This document shows positions 27,314-36,057 of a stretch of 64,000 bases of DNA, piece by piece. The DNA is from Sphingomonas sp. C3-2 (GTDB lineage: Bacteria; Pseudomonadota; Alphaproteobacteria; Sphingomonadales; Sphingomonadaceae): positions 1-64,000 of the forward strand of contig NZ_CP130322.1 in NCBI RefSeq assembly GCF_033025475.1. The letters run 5' to 3'. The notes beneath the pieces were generated by a model, which ran no database searches, was not told the origin of the DNA, and saw only the letters and a program-made list of their open reading frames with translations. The position numbers and the translations under genes were made by a program. Every line of letters starts with the position of its first letter. The stretch's first letter is position 1.

Positions 27314-28276
27314 ATGCGGGGGGCAACGCGCGATGGCGTCATGGAGGCAGCCGGCAAAATCGCCGCGATCGTACCGCCGACACCCCTGATTTCGCTGCAA
27401 TTGAACGGCCACGCACTGTGGTGCAAGGCAGAGGCGCTGCAACCCATCGGCGCGTTCAAGCTGCGCGGCGCATGGCACCGGCTGAGCGCGCTCGCACCGT
27501 CGGACCGCGCCGCCGGCGTCGTCGCCTTTTCGTCCGGGAACCATGCCCAGGGCATTGCCTGGGCGGCGCAGCGCCTCGGCATGCCCGCGCTCATCGTGAT
27601 GCCCGCTGATGCGCCGGCAAAGAAACTGGCCGCCACCCGCGCGCTTGGCGCGGAAATCGTCACCTATGATCGGCACCTTGAAAGCCGGGAAGAGATTGCC
27701 GCGCGCATCGCAACGGAGCGCGGCGCCGTGCTCGTACCCAGTTTCGACGATCCCTGGGTGGTGGAGGGGCAGGGCAGTACCGGCGTCGAAATCGCCGCCC
27801 AGCTTGCCGAGCGTGGGCATCCCGGGCCTGCGCGCATCATCATCCCTTGCGGCGGCGGTGGCCTCGCGGCCGGCATCGCGCTGGCGTGCCCCGATGCCGA
27901 GATCATCGTGGTGGAGCCTGAGGGTTGGGACGATATGGCGCGCTCGCTCGCCGCCGGCCAGATCGTTCCCGTCGGCCCGGATGCGCCCCACACCGCCTGT
28001 GACGCGCTTCAGACGCGGCAGGTCGCACCAATTACCTTCGATGTGCTGAAGGCGCGGGGCGCACGCGGCGTCGCGGTTTCGGAAGCCGAGGTCGAAACCG
28101 CGATCCGTTTCGCCTTCGATCAATTTCGAATCGTGCTCGAACCCGGCGGCGCGGTTGCGCTCGCGGCGGCACTTGCGGCAAAGATCCCGCTTGGCGACGG
28201 CACGGTGCTCGTGCTGTCGGGCGGCAATATCGATGCGCAGGCCTATGCGCGCATTATCGCAAAGGGGGCGGATTGA
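27314..28276 (+). CDS. Threonine/serine dehydratase (fold-type II PLP enzyme)
   Basis: Deaminates threonine or serine to the 2-keto acid, or acts as a serine/hydroxyaspartate dehydratase. The 320-residue length lacks the regulatory C-terminal domain of IlvA, so it is the short, catabolic-type enzyme. The PLP lysine is in IGAFKLRGAWH, FSSGNHAQGIAWAA follows, and the phosphate-binding loop is PCGGGGLAAG. ATG 27314 is chosen because AGGAAGG lies just upstream; ATG 27275 would add 13 unlikely residues. It is divergent from the carboxyspermidine dehydrogenase gene. The stop overlaps the next small gene (TGATG). Confidence 0.9.
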   Translation: MRGATRDGVMEAAGKIAAIVPPTPLISLQLNGHALWCKAEALQPIGAFKLRGAWHRLSALAPSDRAAGVVAFSSGNHAQGIAWAAQRLGMPALIVMPADAPAKKLAATRALGAEIVTYDRHLESREEIAARIATERGAVLVPSFDDPWVVEGQGSTGVEIAAQLAERGHPGPARIIIPCGGGGLAAGIALACPDAEIIVVEPEGWDDMARSLAAGQIVPVGPDAPHTACDALQTRQVAPITFDVLKARGARGVAVSEAEVETAIRFAFDQFRIVLEPGGAVALAAALAAKIPLGDGTVLVLSGGNIDAQAYARIIAKGAD

Positions 28277-28467
28277 TGGAGGGGATGTTGGGCGCGGCTG
28301 CGGGGTTTGCGGCGCATGCGGGGCCGGCGTTGCTGATGATCGCGGCCTTCCTCCTCGCGCTTGCCGGAAGCCGGATGCTGATGCGCGGGGAGAACCGTCA
28401 AAAGGCGGTACTGATGCTCGTTTGCGCGGTCGTCTTCGTTATCAATGTGGCGATCTGGACGGTTTAA
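28276..28467 (+). CDS. Small membrane protein, 63 residues
   Basis: MEGMLGAAAGFAAHAGPALL opens a protein with two membrane helices (about residues 17-35 and 44-62) joined by a short basic loop with RMLMRGENRQK. I do not recognise it. The ATG overlaps the stop of the dehydratase gene by one base, so it is probably coupled to it. GC-rich coding bias fits the host. A clear terminator follows within 10 bases, which supports a real gene end. Confidence 0.6.
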   Translation: MEGMLGAAAGFAAHAGPALLMIAAFLLALAGSRMLMRGENRQKAVLMLVCAVVFVINVAIWTV

Positions 28468-28476
28468 AAAATAACC

Positions 28477-28498
28477 CCGCCGCAATGGCTTGCGGCGG
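28477..28498. terminator. Bidirectional terminator
   Basis: CCGCCGCAA / TTGCGGCGG, a 9-bp stem with 4-base loop, flanked by an A-rich run on the left (AAAAAATAA) and T-rich (ATTTTTTG) on the right. It lies between convergent genes and fits termination on both strands. Confidence 0.85.
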
Positions 28499-28527
28499 AG
28501 TCATCATTTTTTGCGCGAAGATCGAAA

Positions 28528-29184
28528 TCAGCGGATCGGCGAGTTCGGATCGAGCCGCATGTCGAGATAATTGTCGACCGATTTCATCAGGTCCACCATT
28601 TCATGCTCGAAGAAATGGTTCGCCTTGGGGATCTCGTCATGATGGATCGTGATGTGCTTTTGCGTGCGCAGCTTGTCGACCAGCTTCTGCACCGCGCTCG
28701 GCGTCACGACTTCATCGCCCGTGCCCTGGATGATGATGCCCGAGGACGGGCAGGGCGCGAGGAAGGTGAAATCATACATGTTCGCCGGCGGGGCGATCGA
28801 GATGAAGCCCTTGATCTCGGGGCGGCGCATCAGCAGCTGCATGCCGATCCACGCGCCAAAGCTGAACCCGGCGATCCAGGTGGTCTGCGCTTCGGGGTGA
28901 AAACTCTGCACCCAGTCGAGCGCGGCCGCCGCGTCCGAAAGCTCGCCGACGCCGTTGTCGAACGTGCCCTGCGACTTGCCGACGCCGCGGAAGTTGAAGC
29001 GCAGCGTGGCAAAGCCGCGACGCTGGAACGTCTTGTAGAGCGCCTGCGTGATCCGGTCGTTCATCGTGCCTCCGCCCTGCGGATGCGGATGAAGGATCAT
29101 CGCGACAGGTGCGCGGGGGCGGGGCGGCGGGCTGAAACGCCCTTCAAGGCGGCCTTCGGGGCCGGGAATGATGACTTCAGGCAT
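28528..29184 (-). CDS. Alpha/beta hydrolase (COG2945 type)
   Basis: A 218-residue serine hydrolase of unknown substrate. It has the family opening LHPHPQGGGTMND, FNFRGVGKSQG, the nucleophile elbow GFSFGAW (G-x-S-x-G), an acid in GTGDEVV and a terminal His in KANHFFEHE. I chose ATG 29184 (MPEVIIPGPEGRLEG); the long upstream open frame is not protein-like. This gene is often found beside cysteine desulfurase and suf genes in alphaproteobacteria, and here it is divergent from two desulfurase genes. Confidence 0.85.
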   Translation of the reverse strand: MPEVIIPGPEGRLEGRFSPPPRPRAPVAMILHPHPQGGGTMNDRITQALYKTFQRRGFATLRFNFRGVGKSQGTFDNGVGELSDAAAALDWVQSFHPEAQTTWIAGFSFGAWIGMQLLMRRPEIKGFISIAPPANMYDFTFLAPCPSSGIIIQGTGDEVVTPSAVQKLVDKLRTQKHITIHHDEIPKANHFFEHEMVDLMKSVDNYLDMRLDPNSPIR

Positions 29185-29303
29185 GGCACCTTCAGATAGA
29201 ATTTGAGTTTGGCGCAGCTTCATGGCGACATGGGGCTGTGCATCGACGTGCCAGCCTATATAGAAATTGGCTAGGGTTTCGCAATCAGATCGGATGACTA
29301 AGG

Positions 29304-30386
29304 GTGTCTGACCGACTTTATCTGGACCACGCGGCGACAACGCCGGTGATCCCCGCCGCGCGTCAGGCGATGATGGAAGGGCTGGAACGCTGGGCCAATC
29401 CATCCTCTCCCCATGCCGAGGGGCGCGCCGCGCGCGCCGCACTTGAGGATGCGCGCGCACGCATCAAAAAGGCGCTGGGCTGGGAGCATGAGCTGATTTT
29501 CACCAGCGGCGCGACCGAGGCGATCGCCATCGCGCTGCGCCGTGCCGCGGGCGTCGACGCATGCTTTGTCTCGGCGGTCGAGCATGATGCGGTGCACCGC
29601 ACCGTACCCGGCGCCTACTTTCTTCCTGTTCAGCCCGATGGCACGGTTTCGGCGGAGGCTCTCACCGGCCGCCTTGGCGCGCTGGGGGCGCAGCGGCCGC
29701 TTGTCGCGATCCAGTCGGTCAACAACGAAACCGGCGTCATGCAGCCGCTGGCTGATCTGATCCCGATCGTGCACGGCGCGGGCGGCATTTTCTTTGCCGA
29801 TTGTTCGCAGTCCGCGGGCAAGCAGCCTTTGCCGCTGGAGGCCGATCTCATATCGATCTCCGCGCACAAGCTGGGCGGCCCGCCGGGCATCGGCGCGCTG
29901 CTCATTCGCAACCTCGCCGATATCGCGCCCGATGGCGGGCAGGAAAAGGGCTATCGCGGCGGCACCGAAAATCTCCCGGCGGTCCTGGGCTTTGCCGCCG
30001 CGCTCGAAGCCTCCAATGCCTGGGTGAAGCGCGCCGAGGATCTGCGCGCGCATCTCGACGGCGCGGTCGAGGCGGCCGGCGGCGTCATTGCGGCAAAGCG
30101 CAGCCCGCGCATTCCCACCATCGCCACCTATCGCATGCCCGGCATGGCGTCGTCGGCGCAGCTGATCCAGTTCGACATGGCGGGCATCTCGGTCTCGGCG
30201 GGCGCGGCCTGTTCCTCGGGCACGCTCAAGACCAGCCATGTGCTGATGGCGATGGGCTGGAGCGAGCGGGAGGCGACCGAGGTCGTCCGGGTCTCCTTCG
30301 GGCCCGATACCACGCGCGCTGGCGTTTACCGCTTTGTCGAGCAATGGCAGCGCCTTGCACGGGAGGCGAAGACCCGCACGGCATGA
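29304..30386 (+). CDS. Cysteine desulfurase (NifS/IscS family), first copy
   Basis: PLP enzyme that takes sulfur from cysteine for Fe-S cluster and other sulfur biosynthesis. The 360-residue protein has LYLDHAATTPV at the start, the PLP lysine in ISAHKLGGPPGIGAL, and the catalytic persulfide cysteine in SAGAACSSGTLKTSH. All key residues are present. The start is GTG at 29304. The stop overlaps the start of the second desulfurase (ATGA), so the two are co-translated. Confidence 0.92.
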   Translation: MSDRLYLDHAATTPVIPAARQAMMEGLERWANPSSPHAEGRAARAALEDARARIKKALGWEHELIFTSGATEAIAIALRRAAGVDACFVSAVEHDAVHRTVPGAYFLPVQPDGTVSAEALTGRLGALGAQRPLVAIQSVNNETGVMQPLADLIPIVHGAGGIFFADCSQSAGKQPLPLEADLISISAHKLGGPPGIGALLIRNLADIAPDGGQEKGYRGGTENLPAVLGFAAALEASNAWVKRAEDLRAHLDGAVEAAGGVIAAKRSPRIPTIATYRMPGMASSAQLIQFDMAGISVSAGAACSSGTLKTSHVLMAMGWSEREATEVVRVSFGPDTTRAGVYRFVEQWQRLAREAKTRTA

Positions 30387-31504
30387 AACCCGTCATCTAT
30401 CTCGATTATCAGGCCACCACGCCGCTCGCCCCCGAGGCGGCGGCCGCGATGCGGCCCTGGCTCGATGCGAAATTCGCCAACCCGCATTCTCCCCATCGCC
30501 TTGGGCGCGAGGCTTCCGCCGTCGTCGAACTGGCGCGCGATCGGATCACGGGCGTATTGGGGGGCACAGGCGGACGCCTGCTCTTCACGGGCGGTGCCAC
30601 CGAGGCCGCAAATATGGCCATTCAGGGCGCGTTGCGCGCGGCCCATCCCGCGCGGCGCAAGGTGGTCACCATCGTTACCGAACATGCCTGTGTGCGCGAT
30701 ACCGCGCTGTGGCTGGGGCGCAACGGTTTCGAATGCGAGCTGCTTCCGGTCGGGCCCGATGGTCTTGTCTCGCTCGACATGGCCGAAAGGGTTATTGATG
30801 CGCGCACCGCCTTGGTCGCGGTGATGCTGGTCAATAATGAAATCGGCGTCATCCAGCCCGTCGCGCAGATTGCCACGATCGCCCGAAAAAATGGCGCACT
30901 GTTTTTCTGCGATGCGGTGCAGGGCTTTGGCCGCGTCTCGCTGCCGATCGATGCGTGCGATCTCATCGCGCTCTCGGCGCACAAGGTTTATGGCCCCAAG
31001 GGGATCGGTGCGCTCTGGGTGCGGGATGGGGTCACGCTCGAACCCCTGCTTCATGGCGGGGGGCAGGAGGGCGGTATCCGCTCGGGCACGCTGTCCCCAG
31101 CGCTCTGCGTCGGTTTCGGCGCCGCCGCCGTGCTGCTCGCCGAGCGGCGTGAACAGGATGCCGCGCATGTCGCGACCTTGTCTGCCATGGCGCTCGACTA
31201 TCTTTCAGATTGGTCAATTAATGGATCAATATATGATCGTTACGCCGGAAATCTGAATGTTCGCGTGAAGGGCCTTGATGCCGCACGGCTCATTTCCGAA
31301 GTCCGCGGCGTCGCCTTTTCGGCGGGCTCGGCCTGTGCCAGCGGTTCGGGACGGCCCAGCCATGTGCTGAGCGCACTTGGGCTGTCCGATGCGGAGGCGC
31401 GGTCGAGCATCAGGCTTGGCTTTGGTCGCTACACGACCGAAGGGGAACTGCGCACGGCGCTTGAGTTGATCGAGGAAGGCGCGCGGCGCCAGGGGGTGAT
31501 GTGA
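30383..31504 (+). CDS. Cysteine desulfurase (NifS/IscS family), second copy
   Basis: A 373-residue desulfurase: VIYLDYQATTPLAPEA at the start, PLP lysine in LSAHKVYGPKGIGALWV, and catalytic cysteine in SAGSACASGSGRPSHVL. It is closer to canonical IscS than its upstream neighbour, which suggests that the pair diverged long ago rather than by recent duplication. The AT-rich stretch near 31210-31250 (WSINGSIYDRYAG) is unlike the rest of the gene. It overlaps the ferredoxin gene at its stop. Confidence 0.93.
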   Translation: MKPVIYLDYQATTPLAPEAAAAMRPWLDAKFANPHSPHRLGREASAVVELARDRITGVLGGTGGRLLFTGGATEAANMAIQGALRAAHPARRKVVTIVTEHACVRDTALWLGRNGFECELLPVGPDGLVSLDMAERVIDARTALVAVMLVNNEIGVIQPVAQIATIARKNGALFFCDAVQGFGRVSLPIDACDLIALSAHKVYGPKGIGALWVRDGVTLEPLLHGGGQEGGIRSGTLSPALCVGFGAAAVLLAERREQDAAHVATLSAMALDYLSDWSINGSIYDRYAGNLNVRVKGLDAARLISEVRGVAFSAGSACASGSGRPSHVLSALGLSDAEARSSIRLGFGRYTTEGELRTALELIEEGARRQGVM

Positions 31505-31842
31505 ACATGACGACCATCAAATTCATCAGTGCGGATGGTCAGTCGGTCAGGCAAGTCGAGGGCCGGCCCGGCGACAATCTTCTGTCGCTGGCGCAGAATG
31601 ACGGGCAACCGCTCGAGGGGACGTGCGAAGGCCAGATGGCCTGCTCGACCTGCCATGTCATCGTTGACGCCGAAGATTTCGCCAAGCTGCCCCCGGCCTC
31701 CGAAATGGAGGAGGATATGCTCGATCTTGCCGCCGGTGCGACGCGGACGAGCCGGCTTTCGTGCCAGATCTGGATCGACGAAAAGCTCGATAAACTCACG
31801 GTTCGTATCCCCGGTGAGGCACATAATATGCAGGGGCGTTGA
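31501..31842 (+). CDS. 2Fe-2S ferredoxin (adrenodoxin/ISC type)
   Basis: Electron donor for Fe-S cluster assembly or a related redox chain. The 113-residue protein has the cluster ligands in GTCEGQMACSTCHVI (C-x5-C-x2-C) and RLSCQIW further on, the vertebrate-type (adrenodoxin, ISC Fdx) spacing. The start is GTG 31501, overlapping the desulfurase stop, or ATG 31507. Its position after two cysteine desulfurases supports a role in Fe-S assembly. Confidence 0.9.
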   Translation: MNMTTIKFISADGQSVRQVEGRPGDNLLSLAQNDGQPLEGTCEGQMACSTCHVIVDAEDFAKLPPASEMEEDMLDLAAGATRTSRLSCQIWIDEKLDKLTVRIPGEAHNMQGR

Positions 31843-31867
31843 TTTACGTAAAACTTTCGCCCATATG
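31839..31867 (+). promoter_or_regulatory. Putative promoter of the SRP RNA gene
   Basis: TTGATT (-35) and CATATG (-10) are spaced by 17 bases, and the expected start near 31874 coincides with the 5' end of the RNA stem (GGGAG). The -35 overlaps the ferredoxin stop codon. Confidence 0.5.
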
Positions 31868-31873
31868 CCGCTC

Positions 31874-31968
31874 CGGGAGTCGGGCGGACGTAACAGTCGC
31901 CAACCCGGTCAGGTCCGGAAGGAAGCAGCCGTAACGATATCGTTGCGGGTCGTTCCGGCTCCCACCTT
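31874..31968 (+). ncRNA. ffs: Signal recognition particle RNA, small (4.5S) bacterial type
   Basis: RNA component of the signal recognition particle; with Ffh it targets nascent membrane proteins. The conserved apical region GGTCAGGTCCGGAAGGAAGC at about 31908-31927 is diagnostic: it holds the GGAA tetraloop and the asymmetric internal loop bound by Ffh. The ends pair as GGGAGTCGG with CCGGCTCCC, closing a rod of about 90 bases. The gene lies between the ferredoxin gene and dnaX, the same place as in many alphaproteobacteria (ffs upstream of dnaX-ybaB). Ends are approximate by a few bases. Confidence 0.95.
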
Positions 31969-32097
31969 CCACATGTGAGCAGGCCGGCGGGGCGATCATG
32001 CGCGCCGCGCCCGATCGGGTTGATCGGGCACAGGAAAAGCGGGCGCGACGAAACAGCAATGGTTCCCCGTCATGGGAAACCGCTCTAGGGTGCGAGC

Positions 32098-33864
32098 ATG
32101 TCCGAATCCAACCAGCCTTACCGCGTACTTGCGCGCAAATACCGGCCGCAGAACTTTTCCGAGCTGATCGGGCAGGATGCGATGGTGACGACGCTTGGCA
32201 ACGCGATCAAGCGTGGCCGGCTCGCCCATGCGTTTCTGCTCACCGGCGTCCGCGGCGTGGGCAAGACGTCGACCGCGCGGCTCATCGCCAAGGCGCTCAA
32301 CTGCATCGGTCCGGACGGGCAGGGTGGCCCCACGATTTCGCCGTGCGGCGTGTGCGAGCCGTGCCTCGCAATTGCCGAGGGGCGGCATATCGACGTGGTC
32401 GAAATGGACGCGGCCTCGCACACCGGTGTCGACGATGTCCGCGAGATTATCGAGGCTGTGCGCTACGCCGCCGTTTCGGCGCGTTACAAGGTCTATATCA
32501 TCGACGAGGTCCACATGCTCAGCAAGAACGCGTTCAACGCGTTGCTGAAGACCCTCGAAGAACCGCCTGCGCATGTGAAGTTCCTGTTCGCGACGACCGA
32601 GGTGAACAAGGTTCCCGTCACCGTTCTGTCGCGCTGCCAGCGTTTTGATCTGCGGCGGATATCGGCGGATATGCTTGCCGCGCATTTCGCGATGGTCGTC
32701 GATAAGGAAGGCGTTCAGGCCGAACCCGAAGCGCTCGCCCTCGTTGCCCGCGCGGCCGAAGGCTCCGCGCGCGACGGACTCTCGATCCTCGATCAGGCGA
32801 TCGCCCATGCCGATATGGATGGGCATGGCGTCACGGCGGCACAGGTCCGCGAAATGCTTGGCCTGTCGGATCGCGGTGCGGTGCGGCGGCTGTTCGGGCA
32901 GATCCTTTCGGGCGATTCGCAGGCGACGCTCAAGGGCCTGCGCGATCAGCATGATCTGGGCGTCGAGCCCGTGGCTATCCTGCGCGCGCTGCTTGAAACC
33001 GTGCACGGGACGACGCTCGCGAAGGTCGGCGGCAATGAAGATCCGGCGCTCTCGGTCGAGGAGCGCGAGGCGCTGGCCGATTGGGCGTCCAAGCTCTCCT
33101 TCGCCGCACTGCACCGGCTCTGGCAATTGCTGCTCAAGGGGCATGACGAGGTCGTCCGCGCCTCGATGCCGATCGAGGCTGCCGAAATGGCGATCCTGCG
33201 GGTGATCCATGCGTCGCAGCTGCCCGATCCGGGCGAACTCGCGCGCAAGATCGCGGGCGGCGAACCCATCCCGATGCCCATGCCTGCCGCCGCTGCGTCG
33301 GCTCCGGCGCCCGCGCCAGCACCGGCGCCAGCGGTGGCGCACGAGCCCGTCGCGCCGGTTGCACCCCCGGCGCAGGATTTTGCGCCGGTACAGGATATGG
33401 CCCCTGAACCCGCCTATTTCGACGCGCCGGAGGACATGACATCCTTCGCGCCCGAACAGGCTGCGCCCGCCCCCGAGCCTGCAGCGCCCGCGCCTGTCCT
33501 TCCGGCGAGCTTTGCCGAAATGATCGATATGCTCATGCACAATGGTCGCGCGCATATGGCGCAGCAACTGCATGACTATATCGGGCTGATCCGCTATGCG
33601 CCGCCCGATCTCAAGATCCGGCCGACCAAGCCGATGGCGAGCGAGTTCAACCGCGACCTTGCCGTGGCACTGAAAGCGATCACCGGCGTTACATGGGAAG
33701 TCGCCTCGCCCGATGAAGAGGCCGAGCCGACGCTGCTGGAGCAGGAGCATATGCGCGAACGCGCGGCGCGCGACGCGATCATGGCAACGCCGCTGGTACA
33801 GGCGGTCTTGAAAGAGTTTCCCGATGCCGAACTGCTTGAATATAAGCAGGCCGCGCAGGGGTGA
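32098..33864 (+). CDS. dnaX: DNA polymerase III subunit gamma/tau
   Basis: Clamp-loader ATPase. The 588-residue protein has Walker A GVRGVGKTSTAR (about residues 50-61), a zinc-binding module ending CGVCEPC, the DEVHMLSKNAFNALLK Walker B region, and the SRC motif LSRCQRFD. A Pro/Ala-rich linker (about 395-465) joins the ATPase core to a tau-like C-terminal domain (about 470-588) that contacts the polymerase. I see no clear slippery A-run for making a short gamma form. It is followed by ybaB, the usual dnaX-ybaB pair. Confidence 0.96.
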   Translation: MSESNQPYRVLARKYRPQNFSELIGQDAMVTTLGNAIKRGRLAHAFLLTGVRGVGKTSTARLIAKALNCIGPDGQGGPTISPCGVCEPCLAIAEGRHIDVVEMDAASHTGVDDVREIIEAVRYAAVSARYKVYIIDEVHMLSKNAFNALLKTLEEPPAHVKFLFATTEVNKVPVTVLSRCQRFDLRRISADMLAAHFAMVVDKEGVQAEPEALALVARAAEGSARDGLSILDQAIAHADMDGHGVTAAQVREMLGLSDRGAVRRLFGQILSGDSQATLKGLRDQHDLGVEPVAILRALLETVHGTTLAKVGGNEDPALSVEEREALADWASKLSFAALHRLWQLLLKGHDEVVRASMPIEAAEMAILRVIHASQLPDPGELARKIAGGEPIPMPMPAAAASAPAPAPAPAPAVAHEPVAPVAPPAQDFAPVQDMAPEPAYFDAPEDMTSFAPEQAAPAPEPAAPAPVLPASFAEMIDMLMHNGRAHMAQQLHDYIGLIRYAPPDLKIRPTKPMASEFNRDLAVALKAITGVTWEVASPDEEAEPTLLEQEHMRERAARDAIMATPLVQAVLKEFPDAELLEYKQAAQG

Positions 33865-33901
33865 TGGTTGATAAAATTTTTTAAGTGCAGGGTATAGTAT
33901 C

Positions 33902-34225
33902 ATGAAAAGTCTTGATGAAATCCTGAACATGGCAAAAAATGTTCAGGATGAACTTGAAAAGGCGCAGGCCAATCTCGACACGATCGAGGTTGAAGGCGTG
34001 TCGGGCGGCGGGCTGGTGAAGGTGACCGCCACGGCCAAGGGCCGGATCGTTGGCATCAATATCGACGACAGCCTGCTCGCTCCATCGGAAAAGCAGATGC
34101 TTGAAGACCTGATCGCGGCCGCCATCAACGATGCGCGCGGCAAGGCCGATGCGGCATCGAGCGCCGAGATGAGCAAGATGACCAGCGGCCTTCCGCTGCC
34201 CCCGGGCTTCAAGCTGCCGTTCTGA
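33902..34225 (+). CDS. ybaB: Nucleoid-associated protein, YbaB/EbfC family
   Basis: Small dimeric DNA-binding protein, 107 residues, beginning MKSLDEILNMAKNVQDEL and ending with KMTSGLPLPPGFKLPF, both family hallmarks. It is thought to shape the nucleoid. The position 37 bases after dnaX is conserved across bacteria. The short spacer is AT-rich (TTGATAAAATTTTTTAAG) with TATAGT near the start, so a second promoter for ybaB alone is possible. Confidence 0.95.
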   Translation: MKSLDEILNMAKNVQDELEKAQANLDTIEVEGVSGGGLVKVTATAKGRIVGINIDDSLLAPSEKQMLEDLIAAAINDARGKADAASSAEMSKMTSGLPLPPGFKLPF

Positions 34226-34226
34226 T

Positions 34227-35288
34227 TTGCGCTGGCTGCTGGCTTCGGGCTTGATGTTGGCAACGGGGTGCGCCTCGTTGCCAACCGCGCGAAGCGCGGG
34301 CTGCGATGCAACTGTCCCCACCGCTGCCAGCGCCCCTGAAGAAACGGCGATGGCGTCCCGCCTGCTCGACGTCATGACCTTTAATGTCGAGGGATTGCCC
34401 TGGCCCGCGCGCAGCGGCCGGTCCGCCTCCCTCAAGGCAATCGGCGAACATATCCGCGATTTGCGCCACCGGGGCAAAGCCCCCGACGTCATCCTGTTTC
34501 AGGAAGCCTTTGCCCGGCCAGCAACCCGCATGGTCGAGGCAACCGGCTATCCCACGATCGTTCCCGGGCCCGGCCATCGCGCCCGGTCGACGGTGCCGCG
34601 CGGTGGCACCAGGCGGCCCGGCGCACGCGTCTGGGGCAAGGGGGAGGTCGGTCTGAAATTTCTTGGCTCGGGGCTTGCGATCGTCAGCGAATATCCGGTG
34701 ACCGACAGCTTTGTTTCGGCCTTTGCGCGCAAAAGCTGTGCGGGCATCGATTGCCTGTCCAACAAGGGCATGGTGCTCGCGCGCCTGCACATCCCCGGCG
34801 TGCCCGCGCCGGTCGAATTGCTGACAACGCATATGAACTCGCAGCGCGCCTCGCGCGTGCCCAGCCGCCGTTACAACGCCGTCCATCTCGCCCAGACCAA
34901 CGAACTGCAGGCCTTTATCGGGATGAACAGCGATCTGTCCGCGCCGCTCATCTTCGGCGGCGATTTCAACATGCGCCACGAGCAGCTTCGCTTCGATCAT
35001 TTCGAACGCAAGGTGGCGATGAAGCTCGTCCACCGCGAATGCGGGGCCTTCCCCGAACGCTGCGACGTCCGCATGTCGTGGGACGGCGATGCCCCGTGGA
35101 TGGATACGCAGGATCTGCAACTCTACAGCGACGGCGCGGCGGTTCAGGTCGAACCCATCCGCGTCGAGGCCTGGTTCGATGGCCCCGAAAAGGGCGGCAG
35201 GCTGTCGGATCACGATGCCTACCGCGTCGTCTATCGGCTCAGTTGGCCGAAAACTGCCGCACCGTACGTGCCCGATTGCGGCGGCTGA
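34227..35288 (+). CDS. Lipoprotein of the endonuclease/exonuclease/phosphatase fold
   Basis: A 353-residue DNase I-like-fold protein. The start has a lipoprotein signal with lipobox LATGC (Cys at about residue 15), so it is probably membrane-anchored. Fold motifs are VMTFNVEGLPWP, DVILFQEAF (catalytic Glu), THMNSQ, FGGDFNMRH and the terminal SDHDAYRV with the catalytic Asp-His. Such secreted proteins act on sphingomyelin, phosphoinositides or nucleic acids; the substrate here is unknown. The start is TTG at 34227, 1 base after the ybaB stop. No partner gene is apparent. Confidence 0.85.
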   Translation: MRWLLASGLMLATGCASLPTARSAGCDATVPTAASAPEETAMASRLLDVMTFNVEGLPWPARSGRSASLKAIGEHIRDLRHRGKAPDVILFQEAFARPATRMVEATGYPTIVPGPGHRARSTVPRGGTRRPGARVWGKGEVGLKFLGSGLAIVSEYPVTDSFVSAFARKSCAGIDCLSNKGMVLARLHIPGVPAPVELLTTHMNSQRASRVPSRRYNAVHLAQTNELQAFIGMNSDLSAPLIFGGDFNMRHEQLRFDHFERKVAMKLVHRECGAFPERCDVRMSWDGDAPWMDTQDLQLYSDGAAVQVEPIRVEAWFDGPEKGGRLSDHDAYRVVYRLSWPKTAAPYVPDCGG

Positions 35289-35291
35289 TCG

Positions 35292-35993
35292 TCAATCGAG
35301 ACAACTGTCGAGCCGGTCGCGCTTGACCGTTCCGATCCACGCTGCAAGTCGGTTGCCGTGGCGCCTTGTAAAGCCGCTCGGGGCAATCGCCTCGCGCTTC
35401 TTGGGCAGCGGCAGCACTGCCGCGATCCGCGCGGCCTCGGTCGGCGAAAGATTGCTCGCATCCTTGCCGAAATAGCGCTGCGCCCCGGCATTGACGCCGT
35501 AGGTGCCGATGCCCGTCTCGGCGATGTTCAGATACACCTCCATGATCCGCTTCTTGCCCCAGATCAGCTCGATCAGGACGGTGAACCAGACCTCCAGCCC
35601 TTTGCGGACAAAGCCGCCGCCCTGCCACAAAAAGGCGTTCTTCGCGGTCTGCTGGCTGATCGTCGATCCGCCGCGAATGCGCCCGCCCTTGGCATTGTGC
35701 CGGATCGCCTTGGCAATCGCTTCCTGGTCAAATCCCCGGTGCGAACAGAATTTGCCGTCTTCGCCGGCGATCACCGCGCGCGCCATGTCGCGGTCGATTT
35801 CGGAAAGCGGCATCCAGTCCTTGCGAATGCCGTTGCCCGCCACAAGGTCGCCGATCATCGTCGCGGTCACCGGTGGCGGCACGAATTTATAGATCGTCAC
35901 CCAAAGCAGGGAAATGCCGATGAAATACAGGACGATACGGGTTATCATCCAGAAAATGCGTGAGGGAAGCGTGCGCGGTTTTGCCTTGGCCAT
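35292..35993 (-). CDS. mtgA: Monofunctional biosynthetic peptidoglycan transglycosylase
   Basis: GT51 enzyme that polymerises lipid II into glycan strands at the inner membrane, without a transpeptidase domain. The 233-residue protein has an N-terminal membrane helix (about 17-37), the first catalytic glutamate motif AGEDGKFCSHRGFD and RGGSTISQQTAKNAFL, followed by KKRIMEVYLNIAETG with the second glutamate. Length is typical. It is convergent with the lipoprotein gene, with 3 bases between stops. Confidence 0.95.
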   Translation of the reverse strand: MAKAKPRTLPSRIFWMITRIVLYFIGISLLWVTIYKFVPPPVTATMIGDLVAGNGIRKDWMPLSEIDRDMARAVIAGEDGKFCSHRGFDQEAIAKAIRHNAKGGRIRGGSTISQQTAKNAFLWQGGGFVRKGLEVWFTVLIELIWGKKRIMEVYLNIAETGIGTYGVNAGAQRYFGKDASNLSPTEAARIAAVLPLPKKREAIAPSGFTRRHGNRLAAWIGTVKRDRLDSCLD

Positions 35994-36057
35994 ATCCGGC
36001 TGTTAGCAAAGCCTTTGGGCCTGCGTCACCCCAATGCGGCGGCCGCCCGCGGCGAAT

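Noticed and set aside
32098-33864. Programmed frameshift in dnaX giving a short gamma subunit
   Set aside because: No A AAA AAG-type slippery run with a downstream hairpin was seen in the linker region.
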